NCBI GenBank assembly: GCA_905221605.1
Contig: CAJNDS010002432.1
Span: 62,001-126,000 of the forward strand
Direction: 5' to 3'
From: Symbiodinium natans
Taxonomy: Eukaryota; Sar; Dinophyceae; Suessiales; Symbiodiniaceae
DNA length: 64,000 nt
Shown here piece after piece: positions 33,290-46,725 of the stretch. The notes below the pieces were generated by a model. That model saw nothing but the letters and a program-made list of their open reading frames with translations. It was not told where the DNA came from and did not search any database. The translations under genes and the position numbers were made by a program. Each line of letters begins with the position of its first letter. Position 1 is the stretch's first letter.

Positions 33290-36200
33290 CAGCGCGGTAA
33301 CAGGTTGGGGACATGGTTGCCGAAGTATTGGGTGTGCTCCGTCTGGGCGGATCTGCTGGTCTGCGGAACTTGAGGCGGTGGTGGGCCATGGCTGCCCTAA
33401 GCACGTGCTGCAACCTAAACTTACACCCGACAACTCTGGAGGATAGGAGGGTGATCAGTGTCTGCATGGCGGAAGATTCTGACGGCGGCTACTAGTAAGA
33501 ACAAACTGACCGCATCAGATTCTGCCAGAGGGGCATCTCTGGAACAAAAGAACCTTGTCAAGGTTCCTTCATCTGGATCAAGCTGGGCCCCGCGCAGTGG
33601 GTGCTGCCTGGCTACCTGCAAGGCCCCAGGATTGTGAGGGAAAAGAACCAGAGTCTGAAGTTCGGTTGGGATGTACGGCTGAGTGGTCAGAACTTTTTGG
33701 AAGGTTGGTACTCATCGTTAAAGCTTGAAATTGTTGGATTATTGCTTTTTACAATTCTGCACAGCCAGGCCGCAACAACACTCGCTCGCCCCATCCGCAT
33801 GGCATGATGGGATCAAAACAGTTCAACAGGATCAAGAGCAAACTTCAGATGGCATAGTCTTGAACGTACTTGACCCCCATGACGCAGGCGTTGTCCTGCA
33901 ACCCTATCGACAGGCGAGGTCGATGCCCAGCATGACAGCAGCGGGCCTAGGTGCAGTGCGCCGAGGGCATAGATGAGCAGTCGCGGAAGGTGCCTTCGAT
34001 CAAGAGTTGTAAGGATGGCCTGTGCTTGGACTGCTGTTCGCAGACTATCGCAGCTGCCACGTCGGAGACCAACGGCTCGGATGAAGGAGTGATGAAGCTC
34101 ATGCACTCTCAAAGCAAAACAAACCCTCATCACAGCCCTAAACCCCGTGCTTCTGGCCCGGCCCTCTGCGGGATCGGATTCTCTCTACAAGTTTTGGATG
34201 GAGCTTAGGGGAAGTACTTGGGTGGAGTCCATCCCAAGGTCTCAAATCAAGCGGCATCCTCAACAGGGCCCCCTGGAGGGAGACATGCAGTCGGCTTGCT
34301 CTACGGCCCGGCGTACTTTCAGAGTATCCGCGCTGTTGTTCGGAGCGAGGATCAGGGTTCAAGATCTGTGTTCTGTGTATCCCGGCATGGGGGAGGGCTG
34401 GGAAGTCTGGTGGCTGAGCCAGTTGAAGTACACCCGAAGTTGTCTGGGGTTTACGACGTTCCTCTCGAGCGGGGCTGTTGTCACAAGGACCTACGGATGT
34501 TTCTCATTCAACTCTGGACGCGCGCGGCCAAGCAGAGTGTCTGCAACGCTGGGATGCTGAATGGATTGGGCTTAAGACTAGGGTTCGGGCTAAACCTGGG
34601 AAACGTGCTGCGGTTTCACAACCACCAAAGTTTCAACCAGTAGCTGCTGAGCTCATTCAATATTGGAGCGACGGACGAATGGCCTTGATTCACGGCATGA
34701 AGCTGTGCAGGACAATGAGGCACAGCACTAGCCAACAAAGAATCTCAGCAACAACTACAGCAAAATCCCTTTGCAAAACTCAAAGACCAAAGCACGCTTG
34801 TTTGTTGTTTTTACATCTCTTCTGCTCGAAATGATCCGGCGCTTTCTTGGCCGGCTGCACACTTCGAGCCCGCTTGCTGGCCTTGCAACCACTTAGGACT
34901 TGAGCAATCTGGAGCGAAAGACCGTTCTAGTACCCACGTCTGCGAATGCTCAGGAATGGCGCTACGTATCTTGCAATTTATGGTTGACCCTACTTTGCCT
35001 AAACCCGAGCTACTGACCTTATGGCTCTGTCTCACACGTCGCGACTTGGCATAACTGTCCTTCCGCGGGCAAATCAGCTCCGAAGCTGCACCTGGCGGTA
35101 CACAACTCATGAGAGTGGTTTTGCACTGGAGCATTCGGATCTTGCAGGTCTTTGCTTTGTGGTGTTGCTTTTCAACACTTCTTGTCAGCTGTTTTCTCCC
35201 CGGAGGACATTTCCAGGCTTTGGAGCGCTTGCCGTTTCCACATTTTCGGCACCTCGAAGACCTCGTAGCCCCTCGCCAAAGAGAAGGGCGAGACTCAATG
35301 GAGCTGTATTAAACCCTTAAGAGTCTGGGCCTTGAATCTGAAAAAAAAAGTCTTGTCTGCTGTGGGATGCACGGAGCCTCTGAAACGAGCCCCAAGCAAG
35401 TCCCGACATACGATAACCCCCGAAACGGGCCGCTGCTCGGGCCTTATACTGGCCCTAGCCCCACAACCAGACATCCTTCCCTGCAAGAGCCTTCATTCAC
35501 TCGGGGGTGCGGAAGAGGAACTCACACTGGATGCTCCCCCTGCACACCGCGGGCTTGAGCTTGAGCTTTCAGGCTTCGGGGCTGTGGGTGTTCGGCGGGC
35601 CCGGCGGGCTTTGGGGTTCAAAGGATGTCGGCGATGGCGTCAAAATCTCAAGGGAGTCTCATGGGCCGCAGCCCACCTCCCCTTTTGTCGGGGGCTTGAG
35701 GGTATGGTCTGGGACTGGGTTGGAGGATGTTGCGGCGCTTCGAATTTTTAGGGAGACTGCGGGAAGCGCCTGCGAGAGATTGCCCAGCCGCGGAGCCCTG
35801 CGCTGCCTGGAGCTTGGGATTGGCTTGGGGACTTTGGGGGGATTTTAGACATGGCCGGCGGGTGCGGACCTGGATTTTCTCCAGGGAATCTGCGATCCGC
35901 TTCAGCTGGACGACCTCAGCCAAGGCATGAAACCGAAGATGACCTTGACTGTGACTCGTGTTGAACAAAAGTGTATTACATTGGCACCATTCGCTTTGGT
36001 GAGATGCAGGGCGAACATGCGTCTCGGACGATAGCATTGCTTTCCTGCTGCAGATGTTGCCGAGGCCCCTGCTGCCGGATCCTCCGGGACGAACTCACCG
36101 AAGGACTGGGCAGGCGGCTTTGTGAGTTGGGGCTCCCCTCATCTCCAACACGCTGCACACACTACACACCCCAAAACTTCCCGGCAAAGACACGCCAAAG

Positions 36201-36800
36201 TACACAGCAAGCACTGAACGCCCAAAGACCACGCAGCCGGGCCTTGATGGCTTCGAGGACCGGTGGCGGCAGCAGGTGTTCAAGCTTCTCCTCTTGTGAA
36301 GGCTTTGAAGGGAAAGCTGGCGCTTTGAAGGTGTAGGTCTCGTAAGCTGTGAGGCCTCGGAGCCAGGATTAGCGATGCTGCGTAGAGACCCCTTCTGAAA
36401 CCCTGGAGGCCCGAAGCACCCGAAGCACGGCTCCCTCCGCGCCTGCTGCTCCGGTGTCAGCGGGGTACCAGGTGACCGCGAGAGCGTCAGAAGGGCCGCG
36501 AAAAGTGGAACCTAGCCGTCTCGCCATGAAGAACATTGCGCCCAGAACATCCTAGCACCCAACTGCAAACACCTTCAAAATCTCCGCACAGGGCACGGTC
36601 TAAAACTGTACATGTGGTCGAAGCCTGCTGCAGAGCAGCTATGCAAAATTCAGCACACCACCTACCCACGCCTCTACACTCTCCTCAAAAAGAACGTTCC
36701 CCGAAGCCCTTGAAGCCAGGTGCCCAGCGGTGGCCCTACTCAGTTCGTTGACGTTGGCCTGGCTAGAGCCATCTGGAATGATGTGGCTTGCTGCGGCTTG
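33290..36800. other. 3.5 kb with no supported exon
   Basis: No exon with both splice signals and convincing protein content was found. A GAGCTTGAGCTT run near 35.55 kb and poly-A near 35.34 kb are the only local repeats. Part may be upstream introns of the 32-33 kb gene. Confidence 0.35.
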
Positions 36801-36801
36801 C

Positions 36802-37226
36802 TGAGAAGCTCAAGATTGCTCGTCTTCAATTCCCACATCTTCTCCAGCAATTGCGAACCTTTGGCATAAACGCACTCGGTGCAGTCACAGCCGAACCCAG
36901 GACCCAACTCTCGACTCGACTCTGAATGGAGGTATTCAAGACGCCGAGACTTCATATCCTGCCCCTCCACATCGCGCCTGCGCGAAGCCCTGGAGGCCCT
37001 CGACCATGCCGACCATGCTGCCCTTTCCGAGAGCTTCTCGGCTTTTGGGCTGAGTTCAGGGTCCATAGGTCAGACCCTTTCAAGCCCGAGATACCCCTGG
37101 ATCCAACATTTCCCCAACCTTTCAAAGCGCAGACCGCTTTTGGAGCCTGCGCTGGGATCGCCTCACCAAGCTTGCTGGCCGCCTCCCCGAGAGCCCTCGC
37201 TTCTCTCGGTGTCACCATTTGAGGTT
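36802..37226 (-). CDS. Unknown gene, three short exons
   Basis: Exons: 37147-~37226 MVTPREARALGEAASKLGEA then IPAQ; 36978-37049 SREALGKGSMVGMVEGLQGF then AQ; 36802-36858 SQLLEKMWELKTSNLELL. All three end at GC donors and start after AG. The first two join in phase 0; the third needs a phase-1 partner, so at least one exon between 36.98 and 36.86 kb is missing or wrongly placed. Family not recognised. Confidence 0.6.
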
Positions 37227-37229
37227 CTC

Positions 37230-39370
37230 TGATTTTGTGTCTGGGGACCGTCTTAGCTCACAGTAGGGAGTCACTCCCGTTGTCGTTGTCGTCTTGTGTT
37301 CCTGCTTGTGCTACTCTGTGTTTGAGTACCATCTTCGCATTGCATGGATCGAGTTCGATACGACTATCCACAAGTAAGTGTGGGTAAGCAAGCAGGCGGG
37401 AAATAAGTGTGAGAGCGTTTTTTGTCTTGGAGGGGAACGGAGGGGAGAAAGGGTGATGGTGGGTACGTGATGGGTACACCAGAACAGCTCAGATGGGACT
37501 CTTCGGTTTCCACCAAAGGTGCTCTCAACTCCTCAATAACTCTATGTAACTCTATATAACTCCCAGCCTCCGTGGCCCGGCCCACAGTCTCCCGTCCGAA
37601 CTGCTCGAAGGCAGCAAACGGGTTGCCCTGGGAGTGCTTCGGGCTTGCTTGGGCTTTCTGTGGGCTTCGAATCTTAGGATAGCACAGTGGAACACATCGG
37701 ATGCTTGAGGTAGGGTGGGCCCGTTTCGCCTCCTAGCGCCACCTTGTGGAAAGCAAACAACAAAGGTGGCAACACAAAGTATGCACGAGGTGCACGCCTG
37801 CCCTCCAGGCGTCGTGAAGGACCGGAGCGCTAGTCGCTGGCCTCCACGATAAATCTGGACGACTCTTCTGGTTAATGGTTAATAGTTACGTTCAGATTCA
37901 TGCTTGGAGGGTCTAGGGCAGAGATGCGCAAAACCCCCAAGATGACCGATTTGTTGGTGAAGGCAGGACATGGAGCTTGAGCTTCGTGGAGATTCCCTCG
38001 TGTCGTAAGCATACTCGGGTTTGGAGCTCAGAGAATCCTGGGGCTACGTATTGCCGTGGAAGTCAAAGCTCATTTCCAGGATGCTCGGCTTCCCGACCTT
38101 GCGCAAACACCGAAATGTGGCTTGGAGAGTTTGCCAATCACGACTACTGTTGGACAGAGCACTCTGCAGGCCAAGGAAGGCATAAAATGATGAAATCCTG
38201 GCTGAAACTCACAGAACCTGCGAAAGGGAAAAGGCGCGCGCACCCCGGCAGAGAGCAAGTGCCCGGAGCGGTCGAGCCTAGGAAAGTGCCCCACTCTTCT
38301 CTCGGTTTTCTCCTTTTTTTGTTGGGTTCTGCGGCAAAGGTTTGCAAGGGTTAAACTATGTGAAGCTTGAGGTCTGGGTTTGGAGCAACAGGAATTGGCC
38401 CACGTGTTGGGGTGATGATGTCAACCCTGAAACCCGACATCCGAACTATCAAGAAGCACAAAATTACCGAAGGCTAAGAACCCAAGGAAATGTAGATCCT
38501 AAGGTCCTTGCGGCTGCCATGGCGGGACGCCTGCGGAAGAAAGGGCTTCGGATTCGCAAGCGTTCGTCTTCAGATGGGGACAGGGAAAAACCACGTTCGG
38601 GAGAAAACCCGTGTCGTGGGATTGGGTTGGCACATGTCTAGAAGCACACTCTCAGCATCGCAATCCCCAAAGCAACATCCAATTCATACAGCTCAAACAT
38701 GCCCTGGTGCTGCGGCCTGGGAAGGGAACTCGCCACGGCAGACGCTTTGAAACGGCTGCTGTGGCAGCGGATTGCGTCTGTATTCATGGCGGGAATAAAT
38801 CGTGAGAAACGCGAATCCCAGCCTGGTCCCAAGCGCAAGATGCGAAAAGCTCCATTCGCTCTCCATTCTTGTCGCCTTTTTCGTCTCAGCATCGAAGGTA
38901 CGCGGAGTTGAGTGCCGGCTGCCAAGACTCATCCCAATAGCCAGCAGCCACCACGCCTCCGTAGCCTTTCCTTCAAAGATTGTTGGCGCTTAAGGCGGTG
39001 GGCGTGCTCGAGTGCAAAGGACTGCTGCGCACACTCTCACGGGGTAAGGGTTTCAAGACTTCGCGTCTGTGTGACTATGGAAGGTTGGGACCTGGGGATA
39101 GAAAATGTTCCCGAACTTGTGCAGTTGTTGACTGAACTGTGCTGTGCACACATTTGTCAAAGGGCCATCGGAAGTCGGGGCCCACCACCATGAAGTCCGG
39201 CAGCATGTTCGACATCGGTGCACGTGTGTGTGGCTGGTTCGTAGCAAAGGAGTAGGAGACCAAGTCCACCTCAGCCACGTAAGAAACCTTTTCGAATTCC
39301 CAAGTGATGTACAACATCAAAAGCAAACTGAACCTGTACTGCTATGTCAAAACATGTCAAAACAGATTGA
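37230..39370. other. 2.1 kb with no supported exon
   Basis: Only short frames on both strands and no strong repeat. Probably intergenic or 3' flank between the hydrolase gene (upstream on minus) and the 37 kb gene. Confidence 0.35.
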
Positions 39371-39378
39371 AACCGGGC

Positions 39379-42300
39379 CCGGGCACCAGAGCCTCATCCT
39401 CCAGCGCTGTGACCACCAGGTCGAGGGCCGGCGAATCCTTCCAAAAGCACTGCTTTGCAACCGAGAATACATGAGAGTACATGAGAGTATGCAAGAGCCT
39501 TGCCATGGAGAACATGGACTGGCTCCAAGCTGGAGAAAACCCTTCTAGGGGCCTGTGCCGGCGCGCGGAAGACGGCACCGTGGCGACCCGTGAAGTGGCA
39601 GCCACCCACGTGGAATCTGATAGCCGAGAGGCACTGGGGACTCTGGGACTCTCAGCTCCGATTAACGGCAAGCGCACAGGATATGCATCGTGGCCAACTC
39701 AGTTGAACCTCGACCCACCCGTGCACGTTGCCTGTTAAGGCCCAACGGTCTGAGCACTTGCAAAGAATGCCTTCAAGATCGAACCGCTTTCCCTCCTTTC
39801 TTGAAAGCCCAGATGCTCATGCCCAGAAGTGGTTGCCTTCATCCTCGGCTAGAGCTTGAGGGAGTCATGACAGGCCCTACCGGACTGATACTTCCTGATG
39901 CTTCATCATGCTTCATCATGCTTTCTTGTCCAGGCTTCTCCACCGGCCAGCTCCGACCCCAGGGCAAGCGTGCTGCAGTGCCAAGCAAGACGAAGCGGTG
40001 CGACTGCCGAAAGGCTCCAGCCTTGGCTTTTGGTTGGAGACGGCTGGCTGCGGCTGGCTGCGGCTTGCGCTTGGGTTTTGAGATGTGCCGATATGATCAC
40101 TTGAAGTCCCCCAAAAGCCCAGCTATCAAGGGCCAGAAGCATACTGCAGCAGGCTGTAGAATACCGTGACATCTGCAACCATCTCGAAACCATATGCGCT
40201 GGAATCACTAGAACTGGGCCCAAAGGTCCTCCGTCTGCGTCAGCACCTGCGTGGCCGTGCCCACGGCCGTGAGGTGGCCATTCACGAAGTAGGAGGCCAG
40301 CCGCACCTTGCCAGGGCGTGCCGTTCAAAGTTTCGGCTTGGGGTTTGAGGATGCTTGAGGCCTATGAAGCTTGGAAAGTGATCGGACTTTCAGGAGCCCC
40401 GGGAGAAGGCTGGCTGCGGGCTTGCTCTTTTTCCAGCCACTCTTTTCGTTGCTTGGTTCCTTGATTGGGAGTACAACAGAAGTCATGGCAGTGTCCGACC
40501 CGCGTGAGTCCAATTTGCTTTGTGAGGCTTTGTGTGGCCTAGAGCCATTTGGGCCCCAACTTTGCTTCTGAAGCGAAGATGAAACCGGCCTGGGTCCTCA
40601 AGCCCGCACAACCCCAAGCCCCCGTGAAGCGTCCGTGCCTCGAGATCCGAGGGGGCGTCTGCAATCACTACGACCTTGGAGCAAGTGGAACCCTGGCAAC
40701 CCTGGCAAAAAAAAGAGAGCTTGATGTCGGGTTAGAAAACATCCTGAAACCGAAGCGACTCCAACTGAACACGGCCCCAGACACCCAGGGCTCCGCGAAA
40801 ACCCGCCGGATCGGGCTCAGCCACGGCCTTCGGGCATGCGCAACTCCAAGTTCAAAAAAGGTTTAAAAAGTTTCAAGTTCAAGAACGGTTCAAGCGAACC
40901 CAAGCTGCCTCGGGTCCCCCTTGTCGCAGACGCCCCAAAGGCTCTCCGGCGCCCAACCCGCAGCGCAGGCGGTGGATGACGGCGCGTTTCGGCACACTTC
41001 CACCTTCAAAGGCACACTGGCTTGGGGGCTCCACAGAGGTTGGCTGTGTCAGGTTTTTGCATGCCCTGCAGACTTGAAGGGCTTTCGGCAGGCCAAGTTG
41101 TGGACCTGCTCCTCCTCGCCTAGCTTCACGCGGCTGCCGTCCACCACCAGCTCTCTCCCCACCTGTTGGGAGAATCTTGGGGGGAAGTCAACAGGGATTG
41201 CTGCATGCAATCTGCAGCCTGCAACCCACGAAGAACAAAAGAATCCACACCCGATACCAGGAACACGACGGCTCTCCAAGGCACATGCTAAGCCGCTAAG
41301 CCCCCACCTTTTGCAGCAGCCGCCCCAAGCCGCCAGACATCCGCACGGCAAAGCGCAGCACGTTGGCAGTGGTTAGGGCCACCTGCATCGCTCGGCTGAA
41401 ACCAAATTCCGAAGGCCATAAACCAAACTTCGAAGGCCGTAAGTCACCGTGGAAAAGAAGCATCATGAAGCATCATGGCGAGGAGAGATCCACTTGAACA
41501 AAAAGCGTTGCAACGCTCTGCAGCAGGTCTACAAGCCGCAAGCCCTCCCGCTTTTGGCAGCCCAGCGAGGGACCCGCTGCAGTACAAAGGTAAGCTTTCC
41601 GGGCGCCGTAAGATGTAACAAACGTTACCGAGGACCTTGTGGCTCTTTGGAAGATCCTCACACCGCGGCAAGAGGGCACAAGATAGCTTCGATTTTTCAG
41701 GGGAAGGGGGAGGGGAACACACTAAAGGAGACACATCAGTAAACGAAGTACTAAGGTCGCCCAGAACCTGAGTGGCCTACAAGGATCAAGTTGCACACGG
41801 AATCTTGCCAACCCTGCCGGCCTCCCCCGTCGCATCGCTCAGAGTCACAAACGCCCGGGCTGCAGGCGCCCGGCGCTGCAGCAGCCGAACCCCGAAGCGA
41901 CCCTGAGGCGGTAGGGCTCGGGAATGCTCGGGATAAGAGCGATGGCAGCTTGGAAGTTGGTTGGCCATTCTGGGCCGTTCTGGTCGGGGGGAGGCACGTT
42001 TACGCGGCGCGCATTGACATACTAAGAGCTTCCAAAGAACCACCAGAGTACAATGCCTAAACCAAGTAGCTGGACGTGCGCTTTGACAAAATGCCCCGAT
42101 CAAACTGACCCACACCTTACCGCCTCACAGCTCCCAGCTCCCAGCTGTCCTCGTACTCTGGCCCTCCAGCTGCCAGCACAAAGTCGCCCTCGGAGCGAGA
42201 CGATCTCAAACGTTCTGGGGCCGTGCTCGGCCATCTGAATCTAACAGACACAGAAACTCCAAACCCATCATCGCGCAGGCTGCCTTTTCAAGCTTCCATT

Positions 42301-44880
42301 TGTGTATCGAAACCCCCGACATTACCAAAACAAACACACAAACCCAGCAAGTCCAAAACCACAACGAGCCCTGAAACCTATGCTCTTGAACTGGGCCTGG
42401 GCCAGGAGATCTGACAGTGTTGCGGGCGGCGCATGCGCTGCCTGCAGCGGAGATGATCGCGGTCATTTGCGCTGGCTCGCGAAGGCATTGTGAAGGCATC
42501 GCGCAAGGGGTTGGAGTTGCCAGGCCGTGCAACTAACTGAGTCTTAGAGCAAGGGGCTTTCGGAGGAAACGTGTGGCGGGTTCAGGGTCTGCTGTGCCTC
42601 CAGTGTCCACTTGCGGAGGCCCGGGTCGTGCATGACGCCGCCATCATTCGGCTCCTTGGAGCAAGTTGCAGATCCATCGGAACGTCCGAGAAACATCTTC
42701 GCGCGGAAGAGCTTTGCACCCTGCAGATCCCTCTAAGCTAGGTTGATGGTCAGAGTCTGCTTCCGAAGTGTTTGAGATAGGCTTCGGCGACCGTGGCACA
42801 AAGCATCGGTCAGCCCTGCTAGAGAGCTTGCCAAACCTCCGCTTTTTGAAGCCGAAGCCACCTGGCTGTCCCACCACCAGTGCTCCTGATCGAACTCCTC
42901 GCGATTGGGAGCTGCGGACGCAGTAGTGCGAACATGCATATGCGCCCCGCCGAATGAGAGCCCCAGAGCTCCTGGAAGGTGACGTTGGCGCCCTCCTCCT
43001 CCAAATGCCGCGCCATGCGGCGGCCGAACCAAGGAGGCACCGCCTGTGTCAGAGGGTTTGGGCCTTCGGCCTTGAAACCCCTTAAAGTTATGGGCAGGGC
43101 GGTTGCGGCTACGAAGACGTAGAGCTACGTAGATCTGAGGTTGCCGAATGCCGACTACCGTCGGGTCTCAGGAACCTCTTCGCAGCGCGACAGTCTGTAG
43201 TATTAACATTCGATAGATGAGTGTGGCAGAGCATTGGTACGAGTAGCTGAGCGGCGGAGATGTGCACCCCATTCGTTAGATCGGGTGGGGCTGAAGCGGC
43301 CGAAACAGGGCGAGAAACCCAAGCTGCAACACGTCGGAAAGGGCAAGTGGGGAAGCCCTGAAATGTCACCCTTCCCGCCTGATCGCGTGTCGCGACCCGG
43401 ACCAGGGCAGGCAAAGCCTCAAGAACTCGGCGCGCTCAGGGCTTTTCCAGGTTGGCTCAAGCATGGAAAACAGCTTTGCGTTTTGGACTCTCAGTTGCCT
43501 TTTCGGTGCTTGCAGGGAGCACCCCGAAGGACCCATAATTTTGCCCCCTCCGAGATGCCTTCAAGTTCGATGCGTGCAGTGAGTTCTCGTTCTCCGCCAC
43601 ACTGGCGTGGAGGATGCCCAGCAGTAGCTTGTCCTGGGGTTCTAGATAAATCTGGTTGCTACAGCCGCTCCAAACTTGCAACCACCAAGCTCACGACTCT
43701 TTGCCACACAGCTTTACAGGCCTCACACCTTTACAGGTCTCACACGAAGCCCAGCCTGAGTTTTCGCCTCACAAAAACGACTGGCATTCGCGAGCAGAGT
43801 AACCAGCTGACTTAGATCAAGAAGTCACACTTCGGTGCGTGCAATGCAACGATTCAAAAGTTGATTCACGCCGTCAAACGATGGACAAAGAAGACAATCA
43901 CGTGCACAAAGAAAAGACATAAAACTGCATAAAATTGCACGGGGCCCACCACTGCCAGCTCGAGTGTCCATGTGCATCAAGGCCGGATCGTGGACCCAAA
44001 GGTTGTTTGCATCGCCGTACTCCTGCAGATATGCCCCCTTCTTGGGACTGCCATGAAACACGGCTGCATACCGGAGGCATCTACAACTACGTGTTTTTAC
44101 CCCCCCTTCTCTCCAGCCCCCCCCCCCCCCCCCCACCTCGCGGCTGTACCAGCCGCAAGCCGACGCTACGCCTAGCACTCGGTCAGGAACGCGCGTGGCC
44201 AGAGCCCATGCCTTAGCGTTTGAAGGTTTCGACCCGAACTAGAGGTTCATAGGCAGCGACACTTGTTTATTCGTGCATGATCTTGCCTGTACTGCTGTAC
44301 GGAAACCGTATGGCTGAAGTTAGACGAATGATGTCGCTCACAGACCTTGCCGAGGCACAGCTTCAGAAGATTCGGGGTATGAAGCTGGGGTGCAGTGCAC
44401 AGATTGAGTGCAGACAACAACACCACGAGGTGAGAACACCAATGACACCATGCATTCCTTCTTAGGACTCACCCCGCAGCGACTTGACGAGCCAAAATAA
44501 CGAAGTCCAGGTGGTCACTGGGGTCACTTGAATCGCCCGCCCTGCACGGAAGCATCAGAACAAAGATGAACGACGAGCCGAGGCTCCCCGTGGCCCCCTC
44601 GCGAGTGGCCGTGGACAATGAGGCGGTTCGGGTCTGCACCTCAGCAGTCTCGGGCACGCAGGGCTTGCAGCAGTGATCAGAAACCCTTCTCAAAGGAATG
44701 CATTTCAATGTCGGGATTTCGGGACTTCGGGTTTCTCGGATTTGGAGCTGTTCATCGTGGAAAAACTACAGTCTTCTCTTAAACCAAAACAAAATGTCTT
44801 GTGCCCCGAATCAAAACCCAGATGCCCTGGCTTTCCGCCAGCACCTCGACGGCGCGCAGGGCAGCCCGCAGCCCAACATC
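39379..44880 (-). CDS. Alpha/beta hydrolase (prolyl-oligopeptidase-like), many small exons
   Basis: Exons: 44832-44880 DVGLRAALRAVEVLAE; 44587-44639 ADPNRLIVHGHSRGGHG (nucleophile elbow GHSRG); 43559-43633 LLGILHASVAENENSLHASN; 42962-43043 VPPWFGRRMARHLEEEG then ANVTFQELW; 42867-42885 EHWWWD (likely catalytic His); 41094-41162 VGRELVVDGSRVKLGEEEQV; 40220-40306 LASYFVNGHLTAVGTATQVL; 39565-39616 FHVGGCHFTGRHGAVFR; 39379-39437 SPALDLVVTALEDEALVP. The first two join in phase (AGT codon across the intron). The order matches a fungal/algal family of secreted hydrolases: DPxRIxxxGHSxGGHG, S-x-ENDN, VPPxxxRRMA, EHWWWD, then a beta-rich C-terminal domain. Donors are GC except GA after 44587. Missing are the exons before 44.88 kb, those between 44.58 and 43.64 kb, and joins near 42.9 and 39.6 kb where phases do not meet. 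Substrate unknown. Confidence 0.7.
44117..44134. repeat. Homopolymer C18
   Basis: Eighteen consecutive C on plus, within the hydrolase gene (intron). Confidence 0.96.
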
Positions 44881-45917
44881 CTCCCAGTTGTGCCTGGCGA
44901 ATCCGTTTTTGAAGGTGCTGAGTTCTTACGAGGTTCATCTAATTTTTTTTGTTTCCATTACATCGCAGACTTGCATATGCATGTTTGCAAACAAGCTTGT
45001 TTGCAAACATGTTTACATTACCTCGTTCTGCCAAGCGGCGGCCCGTCTCTTTGCGGGGCAAGGACCCACAGCTCCTCGTACCCAAAGATGTAATCCTGAG
45101 CGCAGGCCAAATGGATCAAGTGGATCAAGTGGATCTTTGGTGGGCTTCACATTCCCTGCCTCCCCCTTTGGAGGCTTCATCTTGTAAGCATCGGCCTGCA
45201 TCGGGACACCCTTGAGGTGCTGAGGTTTGGCAGACGTGACACGTGGGATGATATGTGTAGCTTGATCGATCGTTTAATTCCTTGACTGGCCCACCTTTTT
45301 GGTGAATACATCTGTAACGTGCTCTATGGTAGTAATGTGATTGATGGTAGTATCAGTGATGCTACTCATGAGGGGCGATTGTTGTTTCAGAACGCTTTCT
45401 AGGCTTCAGGCAGGTGCCATTGATAGCGCTACAATTCCGAACTCTGATACTAAGTGGTTTGATGACAACAATGTTGCTGTTGTACGAGTACCAACCAAAT
45501 GCGTTGCAGACGCCGGAAAACCTTCCTTTCGGTGAACCGTTTGTTTTCAGAATTGCGATGGCACATACACGGACATGTGGACACCCTTAACTCCGCTTGA
45601 CTCACTTCACTAAGTTCACGTGCCCTTCGACACGGTTCAGTAGTTCATGCCGCAGAGCTTCACAAAGATCCTGGTCTCCAGAAAGCTCTAACCCCTAAGA
45701 CTTCGCGAATTCTCTGCCTGTGCTTGTGGCTCTACTCCGACGCCAGACAAGGAGACCAGGATCGGCCTGGCTTCTCTGGTGGGCCTGGCAGACTGGAAGA
45801 GGTTCCAGCGTGATTTGCGAGAGTCTCAGTTGCTTCCGGGGGGTTGTCGTCGGGCTGCGTGTAAAAAAGAGCTGCATGGCGCATCCGAAATCCTACCAGC
45901 CCTCACCTTCAGCTTGC

Positions 45918-45980
45918 AAGCAACAATTGCAGGCAACAATTGCAAACAACAATTGCAAGCAACAATTGCAACCAACAAGC
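45918..45980. repeat. CAACAATTGCAA short tandem repeat
   Basis: Four to five copies of CAACAATTGCAA with a period of about 12-13 bases; the core CAATTG is self-complementary. Confidence 0.9.
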
Positions 45981-46043
45981 CATGTCCGCTTTCCCTGTCT
46001 GACCCCCCCCCCCCCCGCTCTTCAATCTGACCCCTTGAACTCT

Positions 46044-46069
46044 ATGCTGCTGCTGCTACTACTGCTACT

Positions 46070-46164
<95 letters not shown>

Positions 46165-46175
46165 TACTACTACTG

Positions 46176-46242
<67 letters not shown>
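46044..46242. repeat. Trinucleotide tract: CTG/CTA, then (ACG)n, then (CTA)n
   Basis: CTGCTGCTGCTACTACTGCT leads into about 33 units of ACG (46065-46161) and then about 26 units of CTA to 46240. The switch from ACG to CTA is sharp. Confidence 0.97.
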
Positions 46243-46244
<2 letters not shown>

Positions 46245-46384
46245 CTCGGATTCTGCTCATCATCCGATTCTGCTCTACTACGCCCATTCTTGCAATGAGC
46301 AAGGATGCCGCCACTGCTTGAGCTACCATCCCGAGCATGCAGGGATCCAGGCAGGAATCCCAAAAGGTACATGTTTCGCCTCAG

Positions 46385-46725
46385 AAGACAAATCGGCGAC
46401 TACGACAAGCACTACTTCTACTACTTTTACTACTACTCTACTACTTCTACTACTTACTACTACTTACTTCTACTACTTCTACTACTTCTACTTACTACTT
46501 CTACTACTTCTACTACTTCTACTACTTCTACTACTCTACTACTACTTCTACTACTCTCTACTACTACTCTACTACTTCTACTACCTACTACTACTACTAC
46601 TACTCTACTACCTCTACTTTCTACTACGTCTACTACTACTACTTCTACTACTTCACTACTTCTACTACTTCTACTACTACTTCTACTACGTCTACTACTC
46701 TAAATTCCTACCATTCACTACTTTC
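46385..46725. repeat. (CTACTT)n / (CTA)n pyrimidine-rich microsatellite
   Basis: More than 300 bases of interleaved CTACTT, CTACTA and CTCTACTA words. All plus frames translate as Leu/Tyr/Ser/Thr runs only because of the repeat. Confidence 0.96.

Noticed and set aside
44488-44508. Minus-strand ATTTTGGCTCGTCAAG, similar to the 3' half of the spliced leader
   Set aside because: A two-base insertion interrupts the match and the 5' half is absent. Ten shared bases are within chance for this window.
45720-46298. Open frame with long Arg, Thr and Leu runs
   Set aside because: It is the translation of the ACG and CTA microsatellites.
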